Positions 46,701 to 61,700 of a stretch of 64,000 nucleotides of DNA are shown piece after piece. The position numbers and the translations under genes were made by a program. Source of the DNA: Diorhabda sublineata (Eukaryota; Arthropoda; Insecta; Coleoptera; Chrysomelidae). Positions within the stretch are counted from its first letter, which is position 1; every line of letters begins with the position of its first letter. Below the pieces are notes generated by a model, which ran no database searches, was not told the DNA's origin, and was given only the letters and a program-made list of their open reading frames with translations. Where the stretch lies: assembly GCF_026230105.1 (NCBI RefSeq), contig NC_079476.1, positions 13,282,709 to 13,346,708 of the forward strand. The letters are read 5' to 3'.

Positions 46701-49700
46701 TAGGCTGCACGAGTGCTGTACAATTTGGTGGGAGGAATAATTTTGTAAATCTTCCATCTTCACTAGTTAGCTCTTCTATAATTCCATGACTTGAGGCATT
46801 ATCTATGATTAACAGCGCTTTTTCAGGCAAATTATGACTTCTCAAATGCCTCCTAACCTGAGGTATAAATGATTGACGAAACCAAACTATAAAAATCTTT
46901 GTCTGCGTTTTTAAATGCTCATGGATTTTTTGCCTTTCTTATCACTAGCATCTTTAGTTTATGTGACCCATCTGCATTGCAATAAGCTAAAAATGTTACC
47001 CGTTCTTTGCTTATTTTTCGACCTGGTGCGGTCTTCTCTTGAGGACGAATGAATGTAGCCAAGAAAGAATTGACGATACTTTAGTCATTGGATAGTTTTT
47101 CACCGCACACTTTTAAAGCACACAGACTATGCCTTTTTCAAAAGTTACAAATCTAGCCCCAGCTAGCTCTAAAATTATCATTTCCATATGTTTCGGTATA
47201 AAACTGCTTTGCTTTAGCAGATAAAATTTCATAGGAAATTGGGACATGCCTCGATCTTTGTCTACAAAACCACGCAATCAAACGAGTTTCCATTAGGGCC
47301 ACTAATTATATTTTATAATAAAATATTGGTCATATGTTTTATGTCACATATTTTAGATCTTCCAACACTTTTCCACAAGTCTTTCAATAATTTCACTTTT
47401 TTGTTTTATGGACAATGTCTTGTGTTTTCTTTTAGGGGGCATTTTTAATTAAGCAAATATTAAAATAAAAACCCACTTATATCACCTAAAATAGCATTGC
47501 AAACATACAGCAAAGTATGTAAATATCACTGCTCAAAAGCTTAAAAAAGCAGTGAAAATACTGCACACTTGTTTAATGTAAGTTCCAGATATAAACAAAA
47601 GGGTAATTGGGGGAATCCCTGAACATCTAATCATAATTTCTATAGGAAATAGACCTAAAGTACTGGTTCGGATTATCGAGTTCTATGAAATTCGGATTAG
47701 AGAGTATCCAATCTACTGAAAATGCTTGTTCGGACTACTGAAGAATTCGGATTACCGAATGTTTGAATTATCGAGACTTCACTGTAACTTAGAAATGAGA
47801 GGTCGTTTGAGAATTTTTTTACATGTGACAACATTATTTTCACGTTATATATTCACTCTCGAATTTTTTGCATCATGTCCTGAAACACTTTGTTTAAAAC
47901 TACGTAAGATGAAGATTTATCGTGCCATGTTATACATTTGATATCAATAAACAGGACAACTATCGGTATGAAAAATAATATGGCTGTTACGGTACAGCTT
48001 TTAAACGTGTAGGGTGATTCTCATCATTTTGCAAATATTTATAATATAATAAGGTAGTTTTGAGAAAAATTGAATAATCAATATCAGAATGCAGTAATAA
48101 TAAGCACAATTCCATTCTCCTATGTGGATCATCACAGACCAAAATGTCCACTTTGATAAATGAAGATCTCCTACTATTCGTTTTATGATGAGTGTAGGAT
48201 TGTCTCAAATAATGATATAATTTTTTTGAAATCATGTGACAAATTAGAGATTTAAGGTGGTTTACCATTTCTGTTTCAGAGAACGTTCATGTATTCGTTT
48301 CTTAATATAGTTGTCGGATTTCAGCTGCTGTTAATTAAAGAAAAAAAACTAGTATTTTAACAACTTAACAGTACTTAATATGATTAATTTGCTGGCTATT
48401 TTCCATCATAATAATTAAATCTGCTTTATTGCACTGTACTTTCGAGAGCAATTTACCTACTGTACAAAAGTTGTTTCAAGTATCATAATTATCATCAGTG
48501 CTTAAAATGTAATTTCGAGATTTCATAATCTCTTATTTGTCGTATCAACAATTTACTAGTAATTGCCAAACAATTACAAAATATTAAAAAGTTCGCAATC
48601 TATAACACGTCTAAATAAATGTCTTGTCGGCTATTGAACGGATTCATCTACACACCAAACACCCCGTATGTACAGTAACCGATATAATTATTTTATTTCA
48701 TTAAGCTTTTCTACACTGTAAATAATCTATTATCAATTTGTTTTTCCTTGCATAATTATCTGAAGTTTTACACAGTTGGAACAACTGGATTTTGTCACAC
48801 CAATGTTACTGGAAAAATTTCAAAAGTAATTTGATATGTTCAACCTAGTTTGATACCTTAAGATGTGTAGTTTAATTTGTATTTATTTGGGCGACCATGA
48901 GTTTTCAATGTATGATAAACCAAAATTAAACATAGCATCATTATTTTTAGATTTGCCATAACTAACAATGCTTACACATCACTTAAAGAAGAAAACAGAG
49001 ACCAATGTGTACTAATTTCGGGTAAGTTCAATAAAAATCTAAGAATATCATAGCGGAAATACCTCCCTATCTGCTCGATTTAAATACATAATAAAAACAC
49101 GTTTGTCGTTTTCGAGGATGCAGAATCCATTTATCGAGGTCCTTGATGTCAGAAATTAATACTTCCGGTTTTACGAATAATTTAATCGCTTGACTTCTAG
49201 TTCAGTTTTTTTAACTGGATTTATCGGTAAATTAAGCAAACTTAACCGCCTCCTGCTTAGTCAAGTGAAGGCAAGGATGATCAAAAGTCAATGCACTTGT
49301 ATAAGTTCCTAGGTAGGAAGGAGATGGTGTACTATAATCTGGCCGGTCGGTAGTGAGAGCGATAAAAACGCGTGATCGGCTCATGGGATGCTAGTGGTAC
49401 CTTTTATAACGATTCTTATTGGCTGAAGCAATATCTGATAAAAATTAAACTACATATCTAACATGCGCTTTTACAGTAAGAATTATGTGACTGTATAATA
49501 GCGCATATTAAACATGTACTTTAATTTTTATTATTCTTTAATATGTAGTATTATAGTTATGTTATACATTGACTATCCTCTATTTTAAAATAAATTTTAT
49601 TGTTAAAAGTGGCTGTGATATTCATGGAACTAAATTTAAACTGTCTATTTACGTTATTCAATCTAAAGAACATTAATTTCTAAACGCGTCATTGCTTTAA

Positions 49701-52700
49701 TACTTTTAGAATTTTGACAAAATGCATCTGAGGATACAAAGCATAATAAATATTATTTATAAAAACTGGAGCGATTTTCCTCATTGCAACCAAGTTATTG
49801 TTTTTATTGTAGTTGCAAAACAAGTGGAACCTCTAATAATAAATTTAAGAGCTGATTCGTCCTCGTCGGAATCAGATTCCGATTTAGATTAAAATAAAAA
49901 TTTATTCAGGAAAGGACCTTGTGTTGTTTATAAAGATTATTATTATTATTTATATCGTTTTGTATGAATTTACCTTATAACCTTTGATACGTATTTGAAT
50001 AAAACATATAGCACGACATTTCTTTCTTAGATATTACTTTACAGTATTAGGTACCCTTACATTTTTATTTAATATACCATAAATTTGAAAAACCGTCTAG
50101 CTATTTAAGGTTAGGGAAAACAAAATTACGATTAAAATAATAATTATATATATTTATAGATACTTTTAAAAAAATCAAGGCAACATGTGAAATATGTAGA
50201 TATAACATTTAGTAGTTAACTAAGTGAACGAAGATTTTAATGTATGAATGCTATGCAATTGATAAATAAAAGTATTATTTATATGATATGATATTAAAAT
50301 AATGTATTTAAAATTCAAATAAAAATGTTAGTTTGAAAAAAGCATTTAATATTCGATTCAAATTTGCCACTAAATACCTTTTAGTGTTGTGTATGGTGTG
50401 ATTCAGGCTTACAATTTCTCTCTCACGCACTATGCACGTGATTACTCTCTGTAATGAGCGGCCAGATTATAGAAAATGTATTCATTCTTCAGCTTAAGGG
50501 AAAGATCCCTATTCTGATATAAATAAAAGCTGGCCGAATAAAAATATGAACGACAATTATTTTTGACTTCATTTAATTCAATAATCCGAAACCTGAGGTA
50601 CTATTTTCTGATATCTATGAGCTCGATAAATGGATTCTACGGCCCTGAAAACGCTAAACTAACTTGTTTTTATTAAGATTCTATACAGGGTAGATGCGGA
50701 AGGAAACTTATTGAATATTACAACATGTTTTTATTATTTAATTTATTTCTTCATCTTGTTTCATCCCATGCATAAAAGATCAAGGAATCTAACCTTCTAA
50801 ACTGGAAAAGTAATTGAAAAGTATTCGTTTATTACTTGACACCATTCTTATTATCTGATTTCTGCATTTATAATTCTTTATATTATTCTAATTTTATATG
50901 TCAAAAGTAAACAAAAATTATTTGAATTATTGATGTCTGCCTTTTATTATTATCATGTTTATATGTTATTTAGGTTACATTAATATATCAGTATCATAAT
51001 TCCTATTTTGTTTTTATGTTTTATTCGTGTTTCGTATAGCTGGCAATATTTGTATTTCCTCCAGTATTATCCACATTTCTCTCCTATCGTCTCAAGGGTT
51101 CTACTATTCTATAATAAATGTCTTATCGTTGGTTCATATGTTCTGTCTAATACTGCCTATTATTCTTCTAGTTTCTGTTCACCAATTCCTCAATTATTTT
51201 CCAAAATTCCTGTATAAAGGTTTTAACTTGCTTGTGGTAAACAGATTACCATGTCATTTTTGTATAGTTCTTTACTTTGTTTATGAATATGAAAATATGA
51301 ACTATCATTCTCAAATTCGTTCGTTATCTTCTGTTCTTCCCATAATTCTTTGGCAATTTTCCATATTTATTCTATACCTGCACTTCCACACTTTTTTCTC
51401 GTAACTTATTGTTACTCTTTCTCCCCTACTTGTAAATTTGTATCTTTCTTAATAGGACTTGTGTGCAATTTTTTTAGTGTTTTCATATGTATTTGTTCTA
51501 TATGTGTTTATAATTGTTTATTTTTATCTTAATTTGCTTTCATTTTCTAGTTCTAATTTTTATCTGTGTCCAAAATTGTTTGTCATTATTTATATGTTTC
51601 TTTCTATATCTTCTTTGTATTAAAACTATTTATTATTTTTATTATTTCCATTGTGAGTACAGCTCTTAAGTAGACCTGATTCAGAATTCAGTTATTTTTT
51701 ATTTACCGCTTTAGATTTAATAAATTCATTTTTCCATATATTCAAAAAGCCTTAAAAGGAGTATGTGAAGTAAATGTCTTTTCTATAACTCTCTATAGAT
51801 GTAATTTTATAATAGAGGACCTTCAGCGAGCTTTACGTCAAAGATGACACAAATTCTCTTAACATTTCGTTTCGTTTAAATTTTCAATTATGTATTGCCC
51901 TTGTATATGGTTTTCTAACTTTTGTTTAATTATGAAAATCAAACAAATTATATCTAGTTGTTTGGTTTCTTCAATTTGACGTTCCCCATTAATAATTTAG
52001 ACGTGTCAATGTGCTCTGAAAGCATTATGATTATAATATATATTTGAACTTCACCAACTACGGCTTGTAAAACTATTTTCTCGCTACAAAAAAAATTACC
52101 TTCGTCATATGCAAATCAATACACTGTATGTCATATTTCTTATTCTATCACAAGAAATCATCTATTGCTTTGTTATTAGCATGAAATTCGTGAATAATAT
52201 AATTTTATTTTCAACAATACATTGATTTTATTTAGGTGAGTCGGGATCTGGCAAAACCGAAGCTTCTAAAAAAGTTCTTCATTACTTAGCAGAAGTCACC
52301 GATCACCGAGGGGATGTTGAAAAAGTAAAGGATAAACTCCTTTTTTCAAATCCTATTTTAGAAGCGTTTGGTAATGCGAAAACAAATAGGAATGATAATT
52401 CTAGTCGTTTTGGTAAATACATGGATGTCCAATTCAATTTTGAAGGAAACCCAGTTGGAGGGAATATTCTGAATTATCTTTTGGAAAAATCAAGAGTTAT
52501 AAGCCAAGTACCCGGAGAACGAAACTTTCACATATTTTATCAATTGTTAGCTGGATCGAGTGAAGAAGAACGGGAAAAGTTACATCTGAAAAGAAATATA
52601 TCGTCTTACTATTATTTATCCAATGAGGTCAGTAACTCAATATTAAGCAACTGTTCATCTAGATTTAAAACGAAATGAAATCGAGTTGTTCTTCCCTTCC

Positions 52701-55700
52701 ACTATCAGAGTTCTAATTTGATGGCTTGGAGGAGGTTACATCCTCTCTTCTAAAGTTTTTAGGCTACAGCATTTTTGTTTTGACTCGTAATTACATTTTA
52801 AAACTAGATGAGCTGAAGAATCTGCATCCAACAGTTGATGAATTTGAACAAACTTTTTAATGCTTGTACAAAAACATTCTGACGTGCTTTTTTATAATTA
52901 AATTTGAGATCTAGTGGCTAGTTCCTTGTAAATTCTTTGTTAACAATAAGTGGTAGCAGTATGTGTAACAATAGGTTAGAATTATATTTTTGTCTTTTGT
53001 ATTACTTCTCTTACATAACATACTGGCATGTATTTGCCATGATTCAGTTTATTATTAAGTAAGCTCCTTAGATGATTGAGATATTCAAATTATTCCTGTA
53101 TCAGCAAATCTTTTTACCAGATTAGCATTTTACAGACTTATAGATATAGGCTAGGGGTTACATTGCATTGCAGGGTATAGCTCTGCTTCTAGCTCCAGAG
53201 TTCTAATGAACTTCATTATCGCCTATTTAAGAACTTGTATCTTCGCTGTTACAAGTTTCTCGTCTGAAGCATCTTTTGTATATGTTTTCAATGCCGAAGA
53301 GTAGAACTATGTGAAGTTTAGTTTCTTCTCAGACATAATATACATTCGTTGGTTTTTGCTAGATTTAATCTCATCAAATGCTTCCTAAGGCGGCAAAGGA
53401 AACTAACAAAGAGATGTAGCTTGGTTATTCTCAGATCCAAAGATTTTTCTATCTAGTAGCTTTGTAAATCCGATGGAATTTTTCGATGGGATTACGTTTA
53501 GAATATGCTTCTCTTCTAATTTCATCCTTTATCTGAAACACTTTCGTTTAGGAACTTTTTCCTAAATCGCAGAAAGGCTCCAGGTCAATAAAAGTTGTTA
53601 GTGCCCTTTTCATTTTCTTTGATTCTTGTAGGACTGAAAATACAGAATAAAGAGACTTTTATTTTTACTTTTTCCCGTTTTCTTCGTAGTTACTGATCTA
53701 ATCTAGCACAATGTAATATAGTTTTGTGAAATATTTGCCCTTTGGAACTAATCATTTGGTAGGTCAGAGAATCTTAAAGATTGACATTAGCAAGTGAGAT
53801 TTTATAGAAGACAGTTAAGGTAGACATAGCAATTGGCTTTTATTCTAATAACTTTTTACAGAATGTTTCAAGCTAGAGCGCTTTCCATTGAATAAATTTA
53901 TATATACGTTTAAAATAAATGTACATTTGTTAATACTTTTTTCGCAGTCGTTCTATCTCTTCCTCTTCATAACTCTTATTTATTATCGTAACGTCATTAT
54001 TCATTAAATCTATATTGTAGTATTGTTTTATAACTGACTGAGAATGATATATATTTTCGTCAAACGTCACATACTTAATTATGTTATCCTCTTTCATATT
54101 TTGCTGTTTGCTACTAATAATTTCAAGACATTCAACAAGTTTTTTAACATCACCATTAATCCTACGTCCTCAAGATAATTTAAGCATACGAACTTCATAT
54201 AACATCCCTATTTTATGTTTTAAAATAATTTCTTCTACAAAGTTAAATTTTAAACTGAAACATTTTTTCATTCGAATTTGTCTGAAATTTTGTATTTCAT
54301 GGCTTTTTTGTCACAAATTTATGAATTGACTCAATTGAATTCTTTAGTTTTGTTGCATTTCTCAATTTATCATCTCATGTAAATTTTGTTTCAACGTTTT
54401 CATATGACAGCTTGAAAGACTCCCTTTTTTCTATTTATATTACATATACATGGTTATATTGTATTACTATTAGCAAGAAGCTTTTCAATTATTGTCTATA
54501 TTTTATATTTCACATTCAACAGTAGTAATTCTCTATAGTAGTTGTGTGCAATTCATTTATGTGTATTAGAAGTACTTTATTTCGGTTCTTCTCTTTTTTT
54601 TCTATATATACACGTACAAAAAAAGCAATTGGGAAAATTTATTTTAAATATGCATAGTGAATAATTTCATCATTCATCATTCATCATTCCACCACGCATC
54701 CCTTGTCTGCAAATACCATCAAACTAAGACACAAGAGTGAAGTGAAGTTCTTAAAATTTAGCATTACTCAAATTCAAGATATTTAACATCAAATCTATCT
54801 TGGGATTACAATTTAAAGTATAATGGCACCAAAAGTTTTCCTAAAGGAAATATTTTCTAATTTTATAAGTTACAGTTACTTTTAATTTCCAGCAAAATGG
54901 AAGAGGTGTTATTAATGATCAAAAAGACTTTAGAGAAATAAAAAAGGCTTTCACTACGTTGGAATTTTCAGAAACAGAACAACAAGATTTATTTTCAATT
55001 ATATCGGCTATATTACATCTAGGAAATGTTGGATTTTCTGAAGAAGATGGAGTTTCAGTCATTCTGAAACCTGATGAAGTTGACATCATTAGCAAGGTTA
55101 ATCAACACAATTAATATTTTAAACGCAGTAACATTTTACTACGACAAAATAAATTTTTAGTTTTTAGTTATATGTAGTACTAATTAGTATTATATCATTT
55201 CAACAATAAAAATTATATCATAAATTATCCTTAATTTATAATGATTCATTATGATTGCTTATCTGCTCCTTTATACTCTTTTAGATGTTACATAAATATT
55301 CTAGCACTCTTGTAACTCTTGTGATGATTATGCATTGAAACAACTCCCTGCAAACAATAATTTCAACATAACATTTTAGGATGCAAATCAGTAAATTTAA
55401 CTATTTTCTTTGTGCCCAACAATCCTACATTGTTATGCATTAGCTTTGACCAAATTAATATAAAGTACTTTATACATAAATAGTTATAAATTATATATAT
55501 AGTTATAAATAGTTTTCTTACAATCAGTTCAAAAGTCTTTAATTCCCCAATTTACTTTCCAGCTTTTGAAATGTGATAAAGAAAAGCTGGAATTGTCATT
55601 AAAACAACGAACAATCGAAGCTATTTTAGATGTCGTTACCAGCCCTTTGAATAGAGAATTGTCTGTGTATGCCAGAGATGCTCTTGCTAAAGCGATATAT

Positions 55701-58700
55701 GATAGGGTATTCACATGGCTGGTTAGCAAAATCAATAAATCATTACAACCCCCTAGGACTATGAGGAATGTTGTGATGGGTATATTGGACATTTATGGAT
55801 TTGAAATATTTGAAAGAAACAGGTGAGATACAACAATAATGAATTTCTCTTATTCAGTTATTGGATAAGTTCTCTGGTCCCATCCATTTCTTCTACTTTC
55901 GTTTGCTTTTTACTATCTGCTTTAGTTACTCTTACTACTTAGTCTTGAGTTTTTTTATTTGCTCTATGTATTCATTTCTTGTTCTTCCCCTTTGTTTTTA
56001 AATAGTATTCTTTTCTCTATTCTTTCAACTGTTTCATTCCCGACAGTTTTCTCATCACTCTTTTTTTTTGACTGGATATGTTGTTATTGTTATCGATTTA
56101 TTCATTATCCTTATTTATATTGTTTGATTTACTGCATATATTTTTTTATTTATTTATTTGTCCTATTAGGTATTTCAGCATCTCTTTTTTCACCCTTTTT
56201 CAGTAAAGTTTCAAGATAGTCGATATGATTTTCATTATATCATGACTTTGGTTTTATTTCTGTTGATTTTTGAAATTTATTCATGGAATTTCCTATTAAG
56301 ATCACAATCCAGATAATTTATCAAATGTATAACTGGTTCAACTAATAAAAACAATATGGTTTTTTTTAAAAATGTTCAAGCTTTTAGAATATAATATATT
56401 GTTGACATTTTTAGTTTTGAACAACTCTGCATCAACTTCTGCAACGAAAAATTACAGCAACTCTTTATTGATCTAACATTGAAATCTGAACAAGATGAAT
56501 ATGAGAAAGAAGGAATTGTTTGGCAACATATCGAATATTTCGACAACAAAATTATATGCGATTTAATTGAAGAAAAACACAAAGGTAACGATATTTTTTT
56601 TCAATTATTCGATTCTAATGATCAGTACTGAACAGAAAAAGCTCTAAAATATTTGTTACGATTTTTTATTTTTTTATATATTGTGTATCAAATTATTGAT
56701 TACTCTGCAATCGATGTTTCTATATCTTTATTGATTGTATTCCCCCTTGCCTGCCCCCTGCATACTTCAAATGGAAAACACAGGGTTAATTTTCCAATGC
56801 TAATGATATATTCGTTACAACTAAAAAATTTCAATATATCTATTTATAAGCTGATCAATATAGTATTTATTGTCAATTGTTTCTACGTTAAAAACTATCA
56901 GAAATATTCCAATACAATTAAATTATTCTATATTCGTATTTAACAAACTTTTTTTCTTTGTCTTTCCGTGTCTTTGTACTTAGTGATCGCCGAATAAGTA
57001 ATTACATACTTAAAGAAGTAAATATTATAATCTAACGTCACAGTAAATGAAACTTGGGTACACAGTTATAAACCAGAAATGAAACTACAATGAACTTCAT
57101 ATAATTCATTCGTTTGCTATTGTTACAGAAAAATTATATGAACTGTGTTTAGATTTATTGTGTCATTTGCTATATTCACTTAATATAATTTCCTCCGATT
57201 AAATTATGTGTCCAAATTTGAAAATATGACTTGATGGAAAGCGATTTCAGTCAAATGAAGAGAATTGTTGAAAAAAAATTCTGTTCTTGTATATTCCATA
57301 TATTTACTAATTTCTGCATTTTATTTCTTGAATTCATAATCACATGTCGTATGATTATAATAAATTACCGAATCTAACTAATTGGTAGTATTCTTTAAAT
57401 TTCAGGTTTAATTGCTTTCATGGATGAAGAATGTTTGAGGCCAGGAGATCCAACAGATAAGACTTTACTCGCTAAATTAGATAAACATCTAAGCTATCAT
57501 CCCCATTATATTAGTCACAGAAAAGCAGATACCAAACTCCAAAAAATTATGGGACGAGATGTAAGTAGTAAAAAAAATGATGTATTAATAATTAAAAAAA
57601 TTATATATGTCGAATTTCTTACAAATACTATCTTGACCTATAAAATTTTAGAACAAAAATAATAACTTATGATAATTAATTCTCATTAAAAATTATTTTA
57701 CAACTAAATTTACAAATTATTTTATTACTTAAATATTTTAGGAATTTCAACTTATTCACTATGCAGGTGCTGTTACATATAATATTAAATCCTTCATTGA
57801 TAAAAACAACGATTTACTCTTTAGAGATTTGAGAGAAGCCATGTTAAGCTCGGATAACTCCATTATCAAATCTGTATTTTTCGAATTTGAACAAAAAAGT
57901 AAAAAGAGACCAGAAACTGCAGTTACTCAATTCAAAACATCAGTTAATAACCTCATGAATATTTTGAAAGATAAGGAACCTTCTTATATAAGATGTATTA
58001 AGCCAAATGACAACAAAAGTTCAGGTAAATATTACCAATTATAATTGTACAATAATCATACAAAGTAATCTTAAGTATTGAAGTTGGATGGGATTTGGCT
58101 CAAGTGATGCTACTAATTCACGATAATATCATGGTAAGCCTCATTTACCAGTTTAACAATTCAATGTTTCAAACCTATTTGTACGATTTCTATTTAAATG
58201 TTCATAATAGCTCAATTGTCAAATCTATTTTCATAAATACTTTTTTAATCAAAATTCAAAACAATATCATTTTATGATTATAGCACAAGTACAAATTTAC
58301 ATGCTATAATGCCAGAGAAGGACTCTGATAGTTCTTATAAGCATAGATGAATGAGAGTCATATGGAATATTTTGTGTGAGTTGAGGTAAAAATTTCATAT
58401 GGGACGAGCTGGTGGTGTTGATAGTGGTACGAAGAGGTCTCATGAATTTATTATCAAATCTTTGCCAGCGCTACTGCCACTTGTGGACTTTGGTCTGTTC
58501 TAAGATAACATTTTGATGTCTCGAGTTACCTTTGTACTAGTCCGAACAAAAAAAATTATAATGATCTTAAACAAAAATTAAATGCTCTGCATGAGTATAT
58601 GCTTCTGATTAGCATGTAATGAAAATACTTTTGAAGTTTTATCCAGTACAAGGAGGCCAAAAGAGTTATAAAAAGAATGTAAACAAAGAAAAATCCAGAA

Positions 58701-61700
58701 TAATATCATTTTAAAAAACTAAAATTTTGTATGGCATACCTCTCATGAATAATCATTATGTTAAGTCCAAAAAACACCATATCACATCAATTTGTATTAT
58801 AAATTATTTATTTAAAAATTGTATAAAATCTTTGTTTAAAAATTTTGTAAATATGAATATGATATTTTAGGTATTTTTGACTTTGACCTCGTAAGCCATC
58901 AAGTAACATATCTTGGATTAATGGAAAATTTGAGAGTTCGTAGAGCTGGGTTTGCTTACAGACGAGATTACGAAAGGTTCTTGAAGAGATACAAATGTTT
59001 ATGTAAACAAACGTGGCCGAACTATACCGGAAATGCTAAAAACGGTGTACAAACATTGGTTGAAGCTCTAGGTTACACAAGTGATGAATACCAGATGGGA
59101 TTGTAAGTATTTTCATCAAAAATGTTTTTTTTGTTCCTAACCAAAAATGAAAAATTTTCAAAAAAATACCATGTTTACCCTTCCAGTCTTACTTGTGTTC
59201 CGACGGTGCAGCAATAGAAATCTGTTGTTTTATATAATTTAGTGAAGACAATAGACATTGGAGAAAAAACTGTCCAATCATGGTGTTACTTTCAGTGGTA
59301 AATAGAAAACAACTACCGAATTTTCAGACTTTATGCTCTTTATTTATAACATATAAACTATGTATTTTCTTCTTTTTTCAAGTTACAGAATATTGGGAAA
59401 TTGTCGTTTGTAAAAATTCCATGTGAAAGGAAGGAAATGTTTTCTCTTGACAAACAATACATTTTATTTCTTAAGATCCATAGTCTTCATTTTATAAGTA
59501 ATGAAGTTCAGCTTTTGTTCCCCATTACTTTTTAGTATGCTTTCCTCCTATATCAAATATATATTTGATCTTGCTTATGTATCATGTGTGGACAGAAGAA
59601 GAGGAATAAGAAGAAAACCTACTGTTAGCTTTGAAAGACTGTTTTGCTACATCAAATTGCTGGCCATTGTTGTTACTATACGTTTTCAAGCTTTTAATCT
59701 CAGACCATTGACGTCCAATTTTGAGTTGATGCAGAGAATCACAGTCTCTTTGTTTTTAAGAGAAAGGCCCAGCATCGATCATCCCATTTTTCTCTGTGCA
59801 ATGCGCATTTCACTTCTACACATGGCAACGTTGTCCTTTTATAAGAACACTGTCAGGATCAAATTCAAAATATTTTCAAAATTATTTCATTTTTCCGATT
59901 TTGGTTTCAATATTTTTGTATAACTATTTAAAAGACATTACCAAAAGTTGTCACACCTTCATCTTAATTTATTATTGTTTAACAGTAATTCACATATTCA
60001 TTTGACTTTTCCGATCCTTCATTTAACAACACAACCTAATTGTTTTAATTATGAACCTAGAGCTATTTACCTTTGCAAAGAGCAAAAAAGCATGAAAGAA
60101 ACAAGCCCTGAACTGTTCTCGAATTAAAAAAATAAAAATACAATCTTTCAAAACAGGATAAATAAAATCCCTTTCGATGGGACAGAAGTATGAACAATGA
60201 CAAAAACAGTAAGAAACAAAATAAGAACGACCGAGTTGTATTATACGAGAAAGTGCTTCACAAGAACTGACAAAAAAATTGGTGATGTATAGCGACGCTC
60301 AATAACATGAAAACTAGAATAAGAGCACTCAAGGCGAAGACATAGACAATGACCAACTCTAATATAATATGCACACATTGGACATGCGATGATAGATAGG
60401 GAACTGAAACTTGAATAGACGCTAAGTTAGGTTGGATAATAATTGTTTTCAATACAGCCATGAAATTTTTTAAAGCATTTTATTGTAATAATTAACATCT
60501 ACTTGAAAAAAGTCAAATCTTCATTTTTATGTAAATTTCAATAAGTATTGCTCAAAATGTATTTCTTTTCTTGAATTAAGAATATCACTTTACTTTTTAT
60601 TTTTCTGACAATTCTTTCAATGTGTCTATGTGGAATGGTTCATATATTTCATAATAAATTCGATTTCAAAATGCTCATACCTGGCAGTTTCCATATATAT
60701 ATATATATGGAACATCATAATAAATTAAAATCAACAATAAATATTCTTATGGTGACTATAAACTTATTTCCCTATAATTATGTAACACATAGGTTAATTA
60801 ATGATTCACTGGTTGATCCAATAAATAATAATGATTTGATTTTCTAAATATCTGCGATGTATTACTGTGTTTTCTATAGGAATCAAATATTCAACTGTTT
60901 CTTCTGATGTCATAATAAAAATCTTGCAATTACAAATGCGTATTGCAAACGAATATAATTATATTAGGAGCTTGGGGATGAGTATTTGAATACAACACAA
61001 ATGCTCAAACATAGTATATGTTATGGTACCCACAATTAAATATGTCCTTTTTAAGTTGAAAAACAATCCCGGTTCGTATTTACAAAATTGAATTTTATAA
61101 TTAATATGGTAATACAAAACGGGATGAATATGTAGATAAATTATATTCAAGATAATAAAAAAATGAGAAAGAACTGTTTTTCTATCTCTTTAAATAGCTA
61201 TATAAAAAGTGAAAAGTCGAAAACAAAACTCTCGAATTTGGTTAGAGCCAACTTTTAAATCATGACATGTGCATAATAAAAGTGAGTGCGAGATTTGGTA
61301 TGTCGAGGGAAAAAATAAAGATATGGCTTATTATAATGTGGTGGAATGATTGTCGGAATTAAAAATTTATCTGCTTGTTATCAGGGTACACAATTCATTT
61401 AATTGATTATTTTTATATCTATTTCAGAACGAAAATATTTATTAGATATCCAAAAACATTATTCAAAACTGAAGATGCCTTCCAACTAAAGAAACATGAT
61501 ATTGCTTCTATAATTCAAGCACAATGGAAAGGATATCTTCAGAGGAAAAGATACAAAAAAATGAAAGAATCTGCTATTATTATACAGAAATATATAAGAA
61601 GGTTTTTAGCTAAGCGTCTAGCAGAGAGACGAAGGAAAGCTGCATTTACGATTAGAAGGTATATCATTTTGATAATAATTTTTCAATTTTCATTCAAGAT

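Larger units (their letters stand above)
38931..48950. other. Myosin intron 2 (10 kb), transposon-rich
   Basis: It is the largest intron. It holds five antisense transposase remnants (41230-41940, 42871-43638, 44430-44600, 45200-45460, 45942-47784) and one unexplained sense open frame (39727-39996). The stretches 39000-39720, 40000-41200, 44600-45190 and 47790-48940 show nothing recognisable. The acceptor is TTATTTTTAG. Confidence 0.85.

Noticed and set aside
51008..51532. Three overlapping long frames in myosin intron 3
   Set aside because: T-rich composition yields Phe/Ile/Ser-rich peptides in several frames; vague LINE-like reading on the minus strand was not strong enough to call.
59501..59923. 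140-codon frame in myosin intron 10
   Set aside because: No domain recognised on either strand; no splice sites linking it to the myosin frame.
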